From Azadirachta indica (lineage: Eukaryota > Streptophyta > Magnoliopsida > Sapindales > Meliaceae), in the NCBI GenBank assembly GCA_022749755.1, contig CM040441.1:25101740-25165739 (forward strand): a DNA stretch of 64,000 nucleotides, given 5' to 3'. Position 1 is the stretch's first letter. Each line of letters opens with the position of its first letter. Shown here in pieces: positions 24,655-36,649 of the stretch. The position numbers and the translations under genes were made by a program. The notes under the pieces are model-generated. The model searched no databases. It saw only the letters and a program-made list of their open reading frames with translations, and was not told the origin of the DNA.

Positions 24655-25310
24655 TACAAATTCTCATTTTCTTGTTTAAAAGAAATTACACCGTCGGTTG
24701 ATTTTAGTACGTGTAATATGATTTATTCACATCATACGTTGCATTCAGCATTTGACGACAAATACATGTTAGATAGGTAGAAGCTGATGATTTTATTATT
24801 AAAATTAAATGGGAAGCGAGAGTAATAGATCTGAAAAGCATGTCAATGTTTTGCTTTTCTTTTTCTGGGATTGATTGCAGAATGCCTATTATTTGTGCGC
24901 AAGTCGGCACAAATAGTAAGATGCTTTCCATTATGAAATCCAGGACTTGCGCTTCTTTGTCTTATTAGTAGACTATTCCATCTCCTCGCACTACTATTAT
25001 GAATATTTATATTTGCCCTTAATAGTTATTTGAATCAAATCTCCCGAATTAGCAAGTTTATTATTGTTTGTATTAGACACATTTATGGGTGACGGATACA
25101 TAGTCTAATTGGATATTCACGCGTTGACTTAGGAAAAACAGCACAGAAAATATTTTTGTAGACTTGGGTGAAACAATTAATGGGCAATTATAAATACTTA
25201 TTAGCCAACTTGACAAGTAATCAGCAATCTCGTCAAAAACACGATGTATATGGAAGAGGCATGCATTTGTCTGATATGCCACGAGATTACGGAGAATTAA
25301 GACTTTTTAT
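24655..25310 (+). repeat. 8CM upstream block, copy U-a (no gene attached)
   Basis: Matches, in the same order, the region upstream of the intact 8CM gene (29330-30640). Shared landmarks include GGTTGATTTTAG, GCATTTGACG, AGCGAGAG, TTTCTTTTTCT, GCCTATTATTTG, the GTTGACTT / ATTGACTT block, CAACTTGACAA and GGAAGAGGCAT. Here the block runs into another partial copy instead of a coding region, so it is an orphan promoter-side duplicate. Confidence 0.7.
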
Positions 25311-25366
25311 CCAATCGAAGACTTCCTCGCTTATACTATTATTAGCTTATTCCTTCTCCTATATGG

Positions 25367-25367
<1 letters not shown>

Positions 25368-25443
<76 letters not shown>
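25368..25443. repeat. (ATT)n microsatellite
   Basis: About 25 uninterrupted ATT units inside the orphan upstream block U-b. It would be highly variable between individuals. Confidence 0.97.
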
Positions 25444-25447
<4 letters not shown>

Positions 25448-25626
25448 CAAAATTAGAAAACTTATTGTTTGTACAAGATATATACTTTTATTGGCCCACC
25501 GACAGATAATCTAACTGCATTGCACATTCAGACTGACCTTGATAAATTGCACCCTAGATATTGTTGCATACTTCAGTGAAAGTAATGGGCTAAATAGCAA
25601 TTATCATCTTTTAATAGATAATCTAA

Positions 25627-26065
25627 CTAAGGTAGTGTTTTTTTTTTTATGAAATTTAAATATTACTGAAATATAAAATTTAAATAAAATTTAAATCTAA
25701 TTAATATATTTATTTTTTTATTTTATAAATTTGAATATAAATATTAAATTATTTGTTTCAAAAAAAATTAAAGCTGATATGTTGTCATATATATATTAAA
25801 AAATTTAAAATTAATATGTTAAGTTGTAGATAGATATATATATATATGTTTAGTAATAAATTAAGGGTATTATTAATAAATAAAATATTTAACTCATTCC
25901 AATATTTGATTATTTATATTTAAATTAAAAAAATTTTAACTTGATTACATCCAAATATTTTATAAGTTTTTCATATATAATTTAAAAAATAAACTTCTTT
26001 TAAACACCTGACTAATTTTATTCAAATTTTAGATTAAAAGATATATCCTATGTAATAAACAATAT
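25627..26065. mobile_element. AT-rich non-autonomous transposon, family A, copy 1
   Basis: Begins TAAGGTAGTG followed by a poly-T run and carries the AAATTTAAAT / ATTAAATTATTTGTTT motifs shared with the copies at 35789-36485 and 47010-47985. It interrupts the 8CM upstream block. This copy is the shortest, so it may be internally deleted. No coding capacity. Ends are approximate and the superfamily is not assigned. Confidence 0.5.
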
Positions 26066-26167
26066 AGAACTGCAATAATTAGAAGAGACATGCATATACT
26101 TGGTAGTTCAGTTTATAAAAAATTTCATGCCTCTTTCCCATATATATGTGTGGAGAAGGATTAGAAA

Positions 26168-26360
26168 CCTCTTTTTCTACACAAACTTTTACATTATTTA
26201 CAATATATTAGATTTAAACACATTAACAGTTAAAATTGATCAATATAACCATATATATTAATTATTGTGTATAAATTATATATTAATTATATAATTAAAT
26301 TTAATCTTAATTATTAAATATAATTAAATCAAGTGACCTATAAATAATTTAAAATTTTGT
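26168..26360. mobile_element. Small MITE-like inverted repeat
   Basis: About 190 bp with roughly 30-bp imperfect terminal inverted repeats: CTACACAAACTTTTACATTA at the left, and the reverse complement of the right end reads TTACACAAAATTTTAAATTA. The interior is almost pure AT. A looser relative lies at 48128-48305. Confidence 0.5.
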
Positions 26361-26385
26361 GTAAAAAAATATTTATCCATCCCAT

Positions 26386-26770
26386 GTCGGCAAAATAATT
26401 CAAAAAAATAATAATCATGATGAAGGTTATGATAATCATTGACTTACCGTGGCGTTGGATAGAATTTTCAAGATAGAGTCAACCATACATAGTCGTACGT
26501 GTCAAGCCCCAGAAGAAAACTATTCATGCCTGTTTAGAGAGTTAAATTGGTATGAGTACCGAAAAGTAATTTATTGTTTTTTCTTTTTAATTTGTCAATC
26601 ATTTCCCGCATAATGTGGCAGAAAAAATGGAAGGAAAAAAATTCTGAAATTTTTATCAATTACTTGGTCATTATAATCAACTTGACCAAATTAAAAAATT
26701 CTCGTGAAATTTTCAAACAAAAACCAATGAAATATAAAGCTATAATTTGAGAGTTTCTATTTTATTAATT
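26386..26770 (+). repeat. 8CM downstream block, copy D2 (partial)
   Basis: Matches 23640-23930 and 32880-33190: TTGACTTACCGTGGCG against TTGCCTTACCATGGCG, the CGCATAATGTGGCAG segment, and CAACTTGACCAAATTAAAA. No coding region accompanies it, so it is another orphan piece of the array. Confidence 0.65.
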
Positions 26771-29304
26771 TTATATTTTAGGCCTAGACATACAGCTCAA
26801 CAATACTACTTGATGAAGAATTTTGCTCATTTTACTCGTACTGAATCTCTGCATGTGTGTTATGCTATAACCGGTTCTTTTAACTCTCTCCTATAAAATA
26901 ATATGAGATCGGATCATGCTAGCAGATTTAACAGTGAGAACACTTCTAAGGGATTAAGTTAGCCCTTAAATTTATAATTTAGAAAAACAAGTTCTGAAAT
27001 TAGACTGAGGGAAGTCTTTTGGGAAAATTGTTGTGGAGGTCCACCACATTTAGTGACAGGAGTAAAAAAAATTAAGAAAAAAAGAGGGCTGCACACAATA
27101 TTTTGAAAGACATGCAATATTTGGTTAAAAATTGTATGCAACATTTAAATTGAAGATGGCATGCAATATTAATAAAATGTTAATAGCATGCAAAACTTTA
27201 TTTGTTGAAAGGACTCCTCTCTTATATAAAGGAGAAGATTTCCCCTCAATTGGTTATCCATTTCAGAGAGTCTCGAAGAAATATAAGATATTTTAAATTT
27301 TTTATTTTAAATTCTCTTTTATTCTTATGATTAAAATGACTAAAGTGAAAAAAATTGAATTAGAGTATTTTTTGGGTAGTCTTATAGTGGGTATATTTGG
27401 GATTGTGAGTTTTCAAAGAAAAATTATGTAATTATACAAATTTATTTTATAGGAACTTTTTCTTTATAGCCGGTGGCTTTTCTTTATTTTAGAGTTTTTC
27501 ACGTAAAATTTTTATCTTACGTGATTGTGATAATTATCATTTTTGATATTCCTGTAATAGTATATTCTTGAGGTAAATTTATGTAAGTATAAATTCCCAA
27601 CAAATTTTGTGTGTATTACTATTCATCTATACGATATTATTTATATATATAGATGCTGATTATGTAAATAATGACTAGTAAAGCAACGAAATTTATTCGA
27701 ATTTTTCCTACAAAAATGACAACTACCCCATATATGCTCCAACTTAGCAGTTTTCTCTATTAGATTCAAATATAATTATCTTCTTTGGTGTGATGTTGAT
27801 CAAATTAACGTACACTAACTGTTCAAACAAAAGGACTAATATTTGATATTTTATTAGAAAATGTGTTGAAAACATATAAAATAGATTTCATTTATGCATT
27901 TTTTTAAATTTTCTAATTTGTAATCTTTTCAATTGTCCTTTTTCTTAATATTTTTATCTCCTATTTCTTTCCTTGCATAGCTAATTTGTTCTTTTCTTCC
28001 ATGTCCAATGAACACGGCCATCCAATATACGATGAACTTGATCTTTTCTTTTTTTTAAATAAACCTCGACAAGTAAGGAAATTTTAATAAATGAAAAAAA
28101 CTGACGAAAGTCTGAGGGAGAGGAAGGTAAATCCTAACCCTACATAGAAGCATAAACAGTATCAAGTAACAAAAACAACCATTAAGGACACATGTTCGCG
28201 CTGTTCATGTACAAAATACAGCCTGCATGTTGTTTGAAATCATCATTAGTTTGCTTTCAAAAGCAAAAGAATCTACAACTTGACTCCTAACATACAAGAA
28301 GAAAAGCTTATTAGGATTTTCTGAGAATCAAAAATACCTATTTCAGCCTGCCTACTACATCAACATAATTTGATTCTGAATATTATTTTTCTCACATTCA
28401 TTTCAATTGTTGAACTATTGAATGAAGATTATTATAGTGTTTTCTTTTATTTCTATGTTGGGAGTATGGAAGAACTTGTGTTCTTTCGAGTTGGAGAATG
28501 GAAAAACAAATACTGAGAAAGTTTATGAAAAAAAATGGAGAGAAAAAGAAAAGGATAAATAATATCTAAGTTTCTAAAGTTTGGCCAATTAACCTTAACA
28601 ATTCCACTGATTTGAGAAAGGAGAGAATAAAAAAAAATGAAGCTTTTATCTCTTGTATTCATTTTTGTGGTTGTTAAAGGCTTAAAATTCATTGGCTGAT
28701 CTCTACTTCCAGCTTTCTTGTTTCCCCAAGACAAAAAATAAAGTAAAGAAAACCAATATCATTTTTCTATTTACCAAGGATATTCGGGTATTTACTTCAA
28801 ACACCCTTATACAATATCTATATTTCAACAACCAAACCAAACCAAAATTAAAAATAAAATATTTTTCAACAAATTGTTTTCTACATTTCAATGAAATAAG
28901 ACAACAAAACCAAAAAAAAAAAAAAGCATAAATTATTTATTAAGTTAATTTTTTTATTTTTTCAAGAGTATTTATATAATTTTGCTCTATTTTGAATCCC
29001 AAAACAAATGACAACAGATAGGTGAAGATTGATTAGTGACAAGTGAGAGGTGACTCTACATAAGTTTCTGACCCATGCAAGAATATAAGTGTAATTGCAC
29101 TTGCAAAATAGCATTTTCGTTTAACGAGGACATCGTGAAGTGGGTAACCAGACATTACACAAATAGTGGGATAGTAGGAGATCAGGGCAAACATGAGAAT
29201 CCAAAATGAGACTAATTACTTAATATAACAAAATTCAACAAATTAAATATTAATTATGAAAGGCACCAAACCTTGTGATACATATGGGAATGTCGAGAGG
29301 GAGT
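26771..29304. other. AT-rich intergenic DNA without recognisable genes
   Basis: No gene is supported. A poly-T tract followed by AAATAAACCTCGAC near 28050-28075 resembles the tail of the LINE at 31557 on minus, but the match is too short to call. Short frames near 28453-28931 are low in complexity. Confidence 0.5.
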
Positions 29305-30640
29305 CATACAAGTTCTCATTTTTCTTTTTTAAAAGGAATTATACCACTGGTTGATTTTAGGCATGCTTGGAACGCCACACCGGACTATGTTAATTTTAAT
29401 AGATTAGATTAAATTGAATCCTATAAGATAGGATAGAATTGGATCGGATAAAATTTAATATAATACCATATTTTGTGTGTAATTATATTACAAAATATAA
29501 AACTTATTAAATTTAGTTTCATTTACGTAATTATTTATCTTCCTTTTAATTAAAAATAAATTAATTTAAAAATATATTTGATTATAACCAAAAAATTACA
29601 ATTGTCTATCATAGCGATCGGTTGCTGCCTTCAACCATCATTAACCACCATTGACCATATGCAATCGTCGTCCTTTTAAATTTTCGTAAATATTATTAAA
29701 ATTCATATTAAAAGCTTTAAGCAGTGGCACTATTATTATCACCATTTAAGTTACTATTTATTACAAATTTAAAGTTGAATATTTAAATATCAAATATTTA
29801 ATTTCAAATTTGCAGCAAATAATAATTCAAACAATGATGATAATAGTATTATTCTATAAAATATTTGATAAAGATTCTAACGATAATCATGAAAATATGC
29901 TCTATTCTAATGATATTTATGGAAATATGCTTTATTCACATAGTAGATTGTACTGTGCATTTGACGGCAAAGACGTTAGAAACATAGAAGCTAACAACAA
30001 TCTTATTATCAAAATCAAATAGCAAGCGAGAGAGCAACGGATCTCAAAGAGCATCTCAATGCTTTTCTTTTTCTATTTTCTGGAATACGTTCCAGTAAGC
30101 CTATTATTTGCTGCTGAATTTCGTCGTTCTTCGCATAGTATTAGAAGATATCACATGAATACATCATCCTAGATGGATTGCACAAAAATTGATGCAATCG
30201 GCTTCAACAATCGTCCCCAACTGTGTTTCAAATTTAACAAAAAATTATTACAGAAACGTAAAGAGCAAGAGATAACGAGAATTGAAACATACACTCCATA
30301 ATAATACGTTTTAGGTAATCGAAGACTTCTTCTTTGTCCCATTAGTAGATTATTCAACCTTCTCACACAATTATTACTAATATTATTTGTTTGAAACAGA
30401 TCTCTGGAATTAGAAATCTTAGGATTAGTTGTATTATATGTTTTACGCGCACACGAATAGATAATCTAACTGCGCATTCATGCATTGACTTTGATAAAAC
30501 TGCACATAACATATTGTTGAAGGTGAAAGCAATGGCCTAAATATTTAATAGTCAACTTGACAACTAATCAAAAATATTATGAAAACCGCGATAATTGGAA
30601 GAGGCATCTGCTTGGTAGTCCAAGGTAATACGTGATCGAA
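29305..30640 (+). repeat. 8CM upstream block, copy U-c (attached to the intact gene)
   Basis: Upstream region of the intact 8CM gene, matching orphan copies U-a and U-b. Compared with U-a, it holds an extra segment of about 555 bp (roughly 29371-29928) between GGTTGATTTTAG and TTTATTCACAT, an AT-rich insertion related to DNA flanking the Mutator-like element at 34450-36649. Confidence 0.7.
29371..29928. mobile_element. AT-rich insertion in the 8CM upstream block
   Basis: Present here but absent at the matching site in the orphan copy (about 24707-24719), so it is a later insertion. The part AAAATTTAATATA followed by TTTGTGTGTAATTATATTA recurs at 34420-34440. The part with TTGAATATT and TCAAATATT, then an AATGATGATAATAG-like motif, recurs at 36925-36990. 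Terminal repeats are not clear and the family is unassigned. Confidence 0.5.
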
Positions 30641-30671
30641 ATACGCGATCGAAATAGGTTGTATTTGCGCC

Positions 30672-30679
30672 TATAAATA
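30672..30679 (+). promoter_or_regulatory. TATA box of the intact 8CM gene
   Basis: CTATAAATACC about 100 bp upstream of the ATG at 30774. It predicts transcription start near 30703. Confidence 0.75.
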
Positions 30680-30773
30680 CCCTAAGCCTCTTAACCACAT
30701 TCACCAGTCACGTATATTCTCTCTCGTGAGCATTAACAAAGTTTAAGTCTTAGGTTGTGCTTGAAGAACAGAA

Positions 30774-31121
30774 ATGGCTTCGAAGTCTTCAGCCCTTTTA
30801 CTCTCCTTCAACCTCCTCTTCTTTGCTGTCCTCACCTCTATCCCTTCATCATCAGCCACACTAGAAAACTGTCCTGACGATGCCCTTAAGTTGCGCGTCT
30901 GTGCCGACGTATTGGGCGTCTTGCTTACGCTTGGTGACCCAAAGCCATCCGAATGCTGCACTCTCATTAACAATTTGATTACTATTGATGCTGCTGCTTG
31001 TCTTTGCACTTCTCTTAAGATTAATGTTTTGGATATCCTCAAACTAGATATTTCCAATCTTTCACTGACCCTGCTGTTCAATTACTGCAAGGTTCCCTCG
31101 GGCTTCAAGTGCTCATTTTAA
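30774..31121 (+). CDS. Secreted 8-cysteine-motif protein (DC2.15/HyPRP-like, lipid-transfer superfamily)
   Basis: Intronless gene for a 115-aa secreted protein. Residues 1 to about 27 are a signal peptide (hydrophobic LLLSFNLLFFAVL, ending SSSA). The mature part is a single eight-cysteine domain with the standard order C, C, CC, CLC, C, C (NCPDD, RVCADV, SECCTL, CLCTS, NYCKV, FKCSF). Most relatives (carrot DC2.15, 14-kDa proline-rich proteins) have a proline-rich linker between the signal and this domain. Here it is absent, so this is a short form. Family members act in the cell wall or plasma membrane; the ligand is unknown. TATA box at 30672, AATAAAATTG polyadenylation-like signal at about 31224. 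A near-identical frameshifted copy lies at 22447. Confidence 0.93.
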   Translation: MASKSSALLLSFNLLFFAVLTSIPSSSATLENCPDDALKLRVCADVLGVLLTLGDPKPSECCTLINNLITIDAAACLCTSLKINVLDILKLDISNLSLTLLFNYCKVPSGFKCSF

Positions 31122-31556
31122 ATCTGTTAGCTCTTTTTTCATCATCTCCCTTCCATATATATCTACTTTGGACTTCCGGATTAATGTGTATTAACGCATT
31201 AAAGCCGTAAATATATAGTCCACCAATAAAATTGTTGTCTATTTAATAAGGTTCCAGTGTTCTTGATGATGAAAAAAGTAAAAAAGAAGCGCGAGTTCTC
31301 GCCACTTCCTTATGTTTTAGTGTTTTCTGCTGGAAACAGAATGTAATAAATGTGATGTTTCGGTATAATTCGTTAATAAATAGAACTTATGCTCTTATGT
31401 CAAATAGTTATGCCTTTATTGCTTTTAGTCATATATGTTTATATTAATTTGCTTCTTCCTTACTGAAAAAGCAATTAATATCTGCTTTCTCCCTTTTTAG
31501 TAACTGATTCCAATTTTGTCCAAGGTTTAGTTGCATAATTAATAACGTTAATTACT

Positions 31557-32458
31557 TTTTTTTTTTTAATGAACCTCTTAAAGAGGGAAAGACTTTATTA
31601 AAGAAAGGACAGGGACGGGCAAAATGTGTTGAAACCTTCAAATTAAACAATAAACCACAACATCAATGACACAAACTAAATCGAACCAAGATGAAACTAG
31701 CAAAAGCAATAGGTAGCAAAGCCTTGAGCATCAAGATTGGAAAGACCAAGATCACAGGGAGGAGTATGCCATCGAACAAACCCATCACAGAGCAAAGCTA
31801 AATTTGCAATTTTGTCTGCAGCCAATGAGTGGAAAGAGACCAAGGAGAACAGAGCTTCAGACGCAGAAGCAACTGAAGAATTGCAACAGCAACCAGCACC
31901 CGGCATCATGGGTTTCTGTGAACCCAACGGCAAAAATAGCAGCTATCCAAGCTACCAGAAGCGAAAGGCTAACAGAAGCGGTAGGAAGGAAAACCTTGAG
32001 CATTACTTTGTCAGAAAATGCCCAACCCCACAATATGGATGAGTCCACCAAACAAAACCATTGCAAAGAAGACCCATGATAGCAATTTTATGTGCCACTT
32101 CATTGTTCTCAAGAAAGGTGTGGTTGTAGCTGAAGGTCATCCGTGCAAAAGGAAGTTTATCCAGGGAGTAGACAGAGTCCAAGAAGGAGGTAAACACGAC
32201 TTTTGAAGCGGTTGAATAACTAAAAAATAATCACATTCAAGCCAAAGATTCGCCCAACCTCTAGAGAAGGCATGTTCAATGGCTAAAATTACTGCCATTA
32301 ACTCAGCAAAGAAAGCCGATTGACAACAAATGGCAAGCCAAATCCCCAAGAAAGTAACCAGAAGCATCCCTGAACACAGCCCCGTGAGCAGCATTGCGAG
32401 GATTGCCTTTAGAGAGGCCGTCAGTATTGACCTTTACCAAACCATCTAACAGAAGAAC
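31557..32458 (-). mobile_element. 5'-truncated L1 LINE 3' end (RNase H and poly-A tail)
   Basis: The minus strand encodes a retroelement RNase H-like domain: VKVNTDGLSKGNPRNAAHG, FRDASGYFLGDLACHL, then AFFAELMAVILAIEHA and LWLECD, with catalytic D, E and D visible. A frameshift lies in the middle (about 32330). The element ends in a poly-A tail seen as T-run 31557-31572 on plus. It is flanked by a 13-bp target duplication, AACGTTAATTACT (31544-31556) and AACATTAATTACT (32459-32471). The homologous block at 23213-23226 shows the site without the insertion. It is dead by truncation and frameshift. Confidence 0.85.
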
Positions 32459-32471
32459 AACATTAATTACT

Positions 32472-33200
32472 CCTATAGCTAGAACTAGTAGTTGAAGTTG
32501 CAAGCTTTGGAATTTAATTTCTTTACGCAAATCTTGAAACTTAGAACGTTAAGCTGCATGTTGTTCTGTTGCATTATCGAACTTATCTTAATCGGTGATG
32601 GTATTGCTAGGATTTTCATTCGACGTTCCCACGTTTTATCTCTTATTAATTTTGAACTCTTTTCTGAGCAATACCTTCGAAGCCTTTTTTCTTTCATGAG
32701 TGAGTCATGAATTTCTGCTCAACAGTTTTGCGAACACAAGTTGCTGCTTCTTTCTTCCTGACAAATTATTACAATTTGTCTTAATAACGTATCATAGAAC
32801 TGCATTTAATTTTATCGATGGGGCCATTTCTGCTGGGACCAGAAATAAAAAAACAATTAAAAAAGTATTTCTGGCCAATTATGGTAATAATAATTAGTAA
32901 AATAATTCAAGAGAAATAATAATCAAGATTATGGTAACCATTGCCCTACCCTGCAAGGAAATTATTCATATTTTAAGGCTTAATTTAAGATGACTGAGAG
33001 AATATTTTGTTGTTTTTATTTGTCAATTTGGTAATCCTTTCACGCATATTCATATCACAAGTGAGGGGAAAAAAAATTCTGAATTTCCAACGAATTAGAA
33101 GTTATAATCAATTTGACCAAATTAAAATATTCTGGTGAAAGCGTCAAAGCAAAAACTGATGAAAATTATAGCTGAGAATTTCTATTTTGTTCATCTATAT
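32472..33200 (+). repeat. 8CM downstream block, copy D3
   Basis: Continuation of the downstream block of the intact 8CM gene after the LINE insertion. It aligns with 23226-23940 (GCATTATCGAACTTATCTTA, GGACCAGAA, GCCAATTATGGTAA, GATGACTGAG) and partly with 26440-26770. Open frames within it are by-products. Confidence 0.75.
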
Positions 33201-33559
33201 ATTTCAAATTATTGCTCAATAATATACCAGAGTTTACACACACTCGGCGATCCAACCCTAGCAAGTTGAGAAAACTCTGGTTGATGGGAAGACTCTGGTA
33301 GATTTCCGGTGAAAACTCTCCGATCGAGGATTAACACAAAACTTTTTGTTAGTAATAATGTATTCAATTTATTTTTCTCTAGCAAAATTTCGGGCTGTTG
33401 TACTAACCTCATAATTTGACAGTTGTTCATAGAAATTTCTTGACAGCCAATGAGGCGATGCCATGTGGTGTATTTGTGGTTTCTTTGAATTATGCTATCT
33501 ATACTTGTTCATGCATGAATTAAACTAAGTCTCTAGTTGTCCCTCTCTCCATTTTTATG

Positions 33560-33835
33560 GTCGAGTTGTTGTCTTGATCATGAGGTACGTAATTGGAAGA
33601 GGCATTTTCATCAGTCGCATAATTCACATACTCCCGTCACCTTTATTCACAAAATTTTTAAGGTTTTGGCTGTGTTTAAGATGTGGCTTCAAAGTCCTCG
33701 TAAGCCCTTTTACTCTCCCTCAACCTCCTCCTCCTCTTGGCTCTTTTGAGTTAATGTGTCTTAACGCATTAATTCCGTAATAAGTCCATTAATAATAGTT
33801 TTCCGTGGGTTCCAGTAACATTATTGAAAGAAATA
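33560..33835 (+). pseudogene. Internally deleted 8CM gene copy
   Basis: The start of an 8CM coding region (ATGTGGCTTCAAAGTCCTCG, then CCCTTTTACTCTCC and CAACCTCCTCC, about 33680-33745) is fused directly to 3' untranslated sequence of the same family (TTAATGTGTCTTAACGCATTA, less one base, 33750-33770; the intact gene has this after its stop codon). About 320 bp holding the eight-cysteine domain is gone. Just upstream, 33585-33660 (AATTGGAAGAGGCAT and a TTCACATACTCCCGTCACC segment) matches the promoter and leader of the intact gene. It cannot encode the protein. Confidence 0.75.
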
Positions 33836-34449
33836 ATAGTGGAAGATAGACTGTTTTCTTTTGGAATATATATCTATAATAAAATTGGGATAATTTTACT
33901 TTGAACATCAATGCTTGGGGAAACGCCATTTTAGTATCATATTTTGATGTATTAGGTAAAAATTCATAATATTTCTAAAACTCGTCACCCTGATCCTCAA
34001 CATTCAAGAAAACATTACTTTAATTACCATGTTTAATATATTAGATAAAAATATATCCAGTATTTATGAAAATCTTCACATTAGTCAATATGTTGGCTGT
34101 GCATTAGGTAAAAACATATACAGTATTTCAGGCAAATTTCAGATTACCTCCAAAATTTTTGGTAACATCCCATTATCTCTCTCTGAGGTTTAAAAATTTA
34201 TCCATTAAGCCCATATGTTGAGTAAGATAACAGTAAATTTTAGATTTTACCGTTAATAAAATAATAAATAAATCATAAAATTAATAAAATAATAAATAAT
34301 AATCATTAAATTAACAAACTAATAAATTACAAATCATTATATTATAATATTAATAAACAATAAATAAATAAATAAATCATAAAATTAACAATAAATAATA
34401 AAATTTAATATACAACATTTGGTGTGTGACTGTATTATAAAATATTAAT

Positions 34450-36649
34450 AAAAAATATCAATTATTACCCTACTTTTTGGCATTTTTACCACGTTCTCCC
34501 CTGAAGTTTCAAAACTACAATTTACTTTCTCGCCGTTATAACACTAACGTTGGGATTAAACTTTAGGAGAGCAAATAAGTCTTTATGTCCACTGAAAACT
34601 GATTGAGACTGATAGAAGTATTATAGAGTTGGTAGGAATCAGATTTTTTGTACACTGTCTCACTCAAAGTAATATAATATGCATGAATATTATGTAAGGT
34701 TTGAATAAAAAATTGAAGATTTTTGTTTTCTCTGTTTTTTCAAAGCAAATGGAGAGCCAGTTCTCTTTCACTAACCACCCGTTATCATATTCGCGCCATT
34801 TTTGCTCTCACTTTGTTTGCACTCAGTGCCTAATGCACACTCACCTAAACAGCTAAACTCAAACCTTTGTTACACATCAATAATTTTCTAAGCAATTGGT
34901 TTCTGCATAGCGTTGTGAAGGGCAAAGTAACAGCCTGCGACAAGGTCGGTTCAGAGTTATCGTAGCTTGTTATTGGATCGAGTTCTCAGTTAAGAAACAA
35001 AATGAGGATAGTAAAAATCATCTATATTTGGAAATATTTGTGTTTTTCTTTTTGTTGATTTATTTACAAATCTTTTGTCAGAAAGGTGTTTTTTTTTTGC
35101 GAATGCTATGGTTGCATGAACATGGGAAATGTGTTGAATACAGGAAAAACGGGTAAAAAGTTACCTTAAATTTTTTAAACCCGCAAAGTAAAATTTTGAA
35201 ATTTTGTGGTAAACAAAGAAAACGTTTGTTTTGTGATGGGATTTTCAACTGATTTACGGTTTCGTAATAGGTTTAGCCTTTTGTACTCGATAGTTGTATT
35301 TGTTTGAGAATATAGTATGTGGAGTTGGTGTTGCATCTTGAATGCATATTGTATGCAGCTCGATATTTGTAGTGAGTCATGTTTACTTTGTTGGTGTTCA
35401 GATTTATGGGTTCAGATTTATGGGTTTCATGGGTATAAAACATATGAAGCATTGAGTTTGTCAGTTCCACAGCATCATCATATTTTGATGGAACCATTTT
35501 TGCTTTTTGTAAGAGAGAAAATCAGAGAGAAATGAAGGTGGATTTTCTATTATGTTTGTTTGAGAGAAAATGGAATGCAAATGAACCATGAAATGAAATG
35601 AAGGAGCTGTGCACTCTTTAATATATTGAGATGACCGTTTTTCCAATAGTCACATTTACCAATACAAATTTAATTATATCTATTATTACATTTCATTAAG
35701 TATACATACTTTATTATTTTTATATATTTTATTATTTTCAATCAACGGCCTGCAAATTTGACGGAATAGGATATGTTATCATGGTTAAGTAGCGATTTTT
35801 TTTTTTTTCCTAAACTCTAAATATAACTTAAATCTAAATTTAATTAGAATCTAAATTTAATTGAAATATTTATTTTTTATTTAAAATATTTAAAAATAAG
35901 TATTAAATTATTTATTTTAATAAAAAAAAAAAGTATATAAATTAATATTTTAACATATATACTATTTTAAATAATATACTTATATTTATAATAATTTTAA
36001 TTATATTACCACAATAATAAGTAAAAAAAATTAATAGATTATATTAATATGTACATTATTTATTTGTTTGATATATTATTTTCTTAAAAAAAATGTAATC
36101 GATAATATAAAGATCAATAAAAATTAAATAAAAATCATGTTATATTATACTATAATTGTAATTATGTAAATATATAAATTTATTGTAATAATTAAAAAGT
36201 ATAAAATAAATAAGATTAAGAAGACAAGTGTAGGGGACTCACAATAGAGAAAAAAAATCAAAAATAATTAACTATAATTTTAATTTTGTTAGTAAGTAAA
36301 GTAATAAAATAAGGATATTTTTGAAAAATAAAAATATGAAATTATTCAAACATTTGCTCATTTAGATTTAAGTTAAAATTTTTAACTTAATTATATTCAA
36401 ATATTTTTAACAAATATTCAGATATAAGTTAAAAAACAAACTACTCTTAAATATTTGAATAAATATATTCAAAACTCAACAAAAAAAAAATAAACCCCTT
36501 AACCTTAAGGATAATTAGGTAATTTAATCTTTTACAGTTTAATCCCGACGGCAGTGTTATAACGGCAAAGAGATAAATTGTCATTTTGAAACATGAGGGG
36601 AGAAAGTGGTAAAAACATCAAAAATTAGGGGGATAATTGCTATTTTTCC
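34450..36649. mobile_element. Mutator-like (MULE) non-autonomous element with a 9-bp target duplication
   Basis: The left terminus (AAAAAATATCAATTATTACCC) begins an inverted repeat of about 115 bp that matches the reverse complement of the right terminus (GGAAAAATAGCAATTATCC). Shared internal landmarks are TTTTTACCAC, TCTCCCCT, GTTTCAAAA, GCCGTTATAACACT and GGGATTAAACT. A perfect 9-bp duplication AATATTAAT flanks it (34441-34449 and 36650-36658). The length is 2.2 kb. No transposase motif is visible, so it depends on an autonomous relative. Positions 34600-35780 are less AT-biased and unrelated to the termini, possibly captured host sequence. A family-A element (35789-36485) is nested inside. 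Confidence 0.8.
35789..36485. mobile_element. AT-rich non-autonomous transposon, family A, copy 2
   Basis: Its reverse complement is collinear with the element at 47010-47985, for example TTTATTTAATTTTTATTG, ATATTATCGATTA and TATTTGTTAAAAA. It has no coding capacity. It lies inside the Mutator-like element, so it inserted later or was carried along. Confidence 0.65.

Larger units (their letters stand above)
25311..26130 (+). repeat. 8CM upstream block, copy U-b (interrupted)
   Basis: A second orphan copy of the 8CM upstream region, starting at AATCGAAGACTTC (matches 30315) and resuming after an inserted AT-rich element at TTAGAAGAGACATGCATATACTTGGTAGT, of which the first half matches 30596-30620. 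A long ATT microsatellite expanded inside it. No coding region follows. Confidence 0.65.

Noticed and set aside
25168..25509. 113-residue open frame with a long leucine run
   Set aside because: The leucines are the (ATT)n microsatellite read in one frame; the rest is 8CM promoter-side repeat.
28040..28150. Poly-T followed by AAATAAACCTCGAC, like a LINE tail
   Set aside because: Only about 40 bp resemble the LINE at 31557; no coding similarity and no target duplication could be found.
31737..32079. Plus-strand open frames of about 100 residues
   Set aside because: They are antisense to the LINE RNase H fragment on minus.
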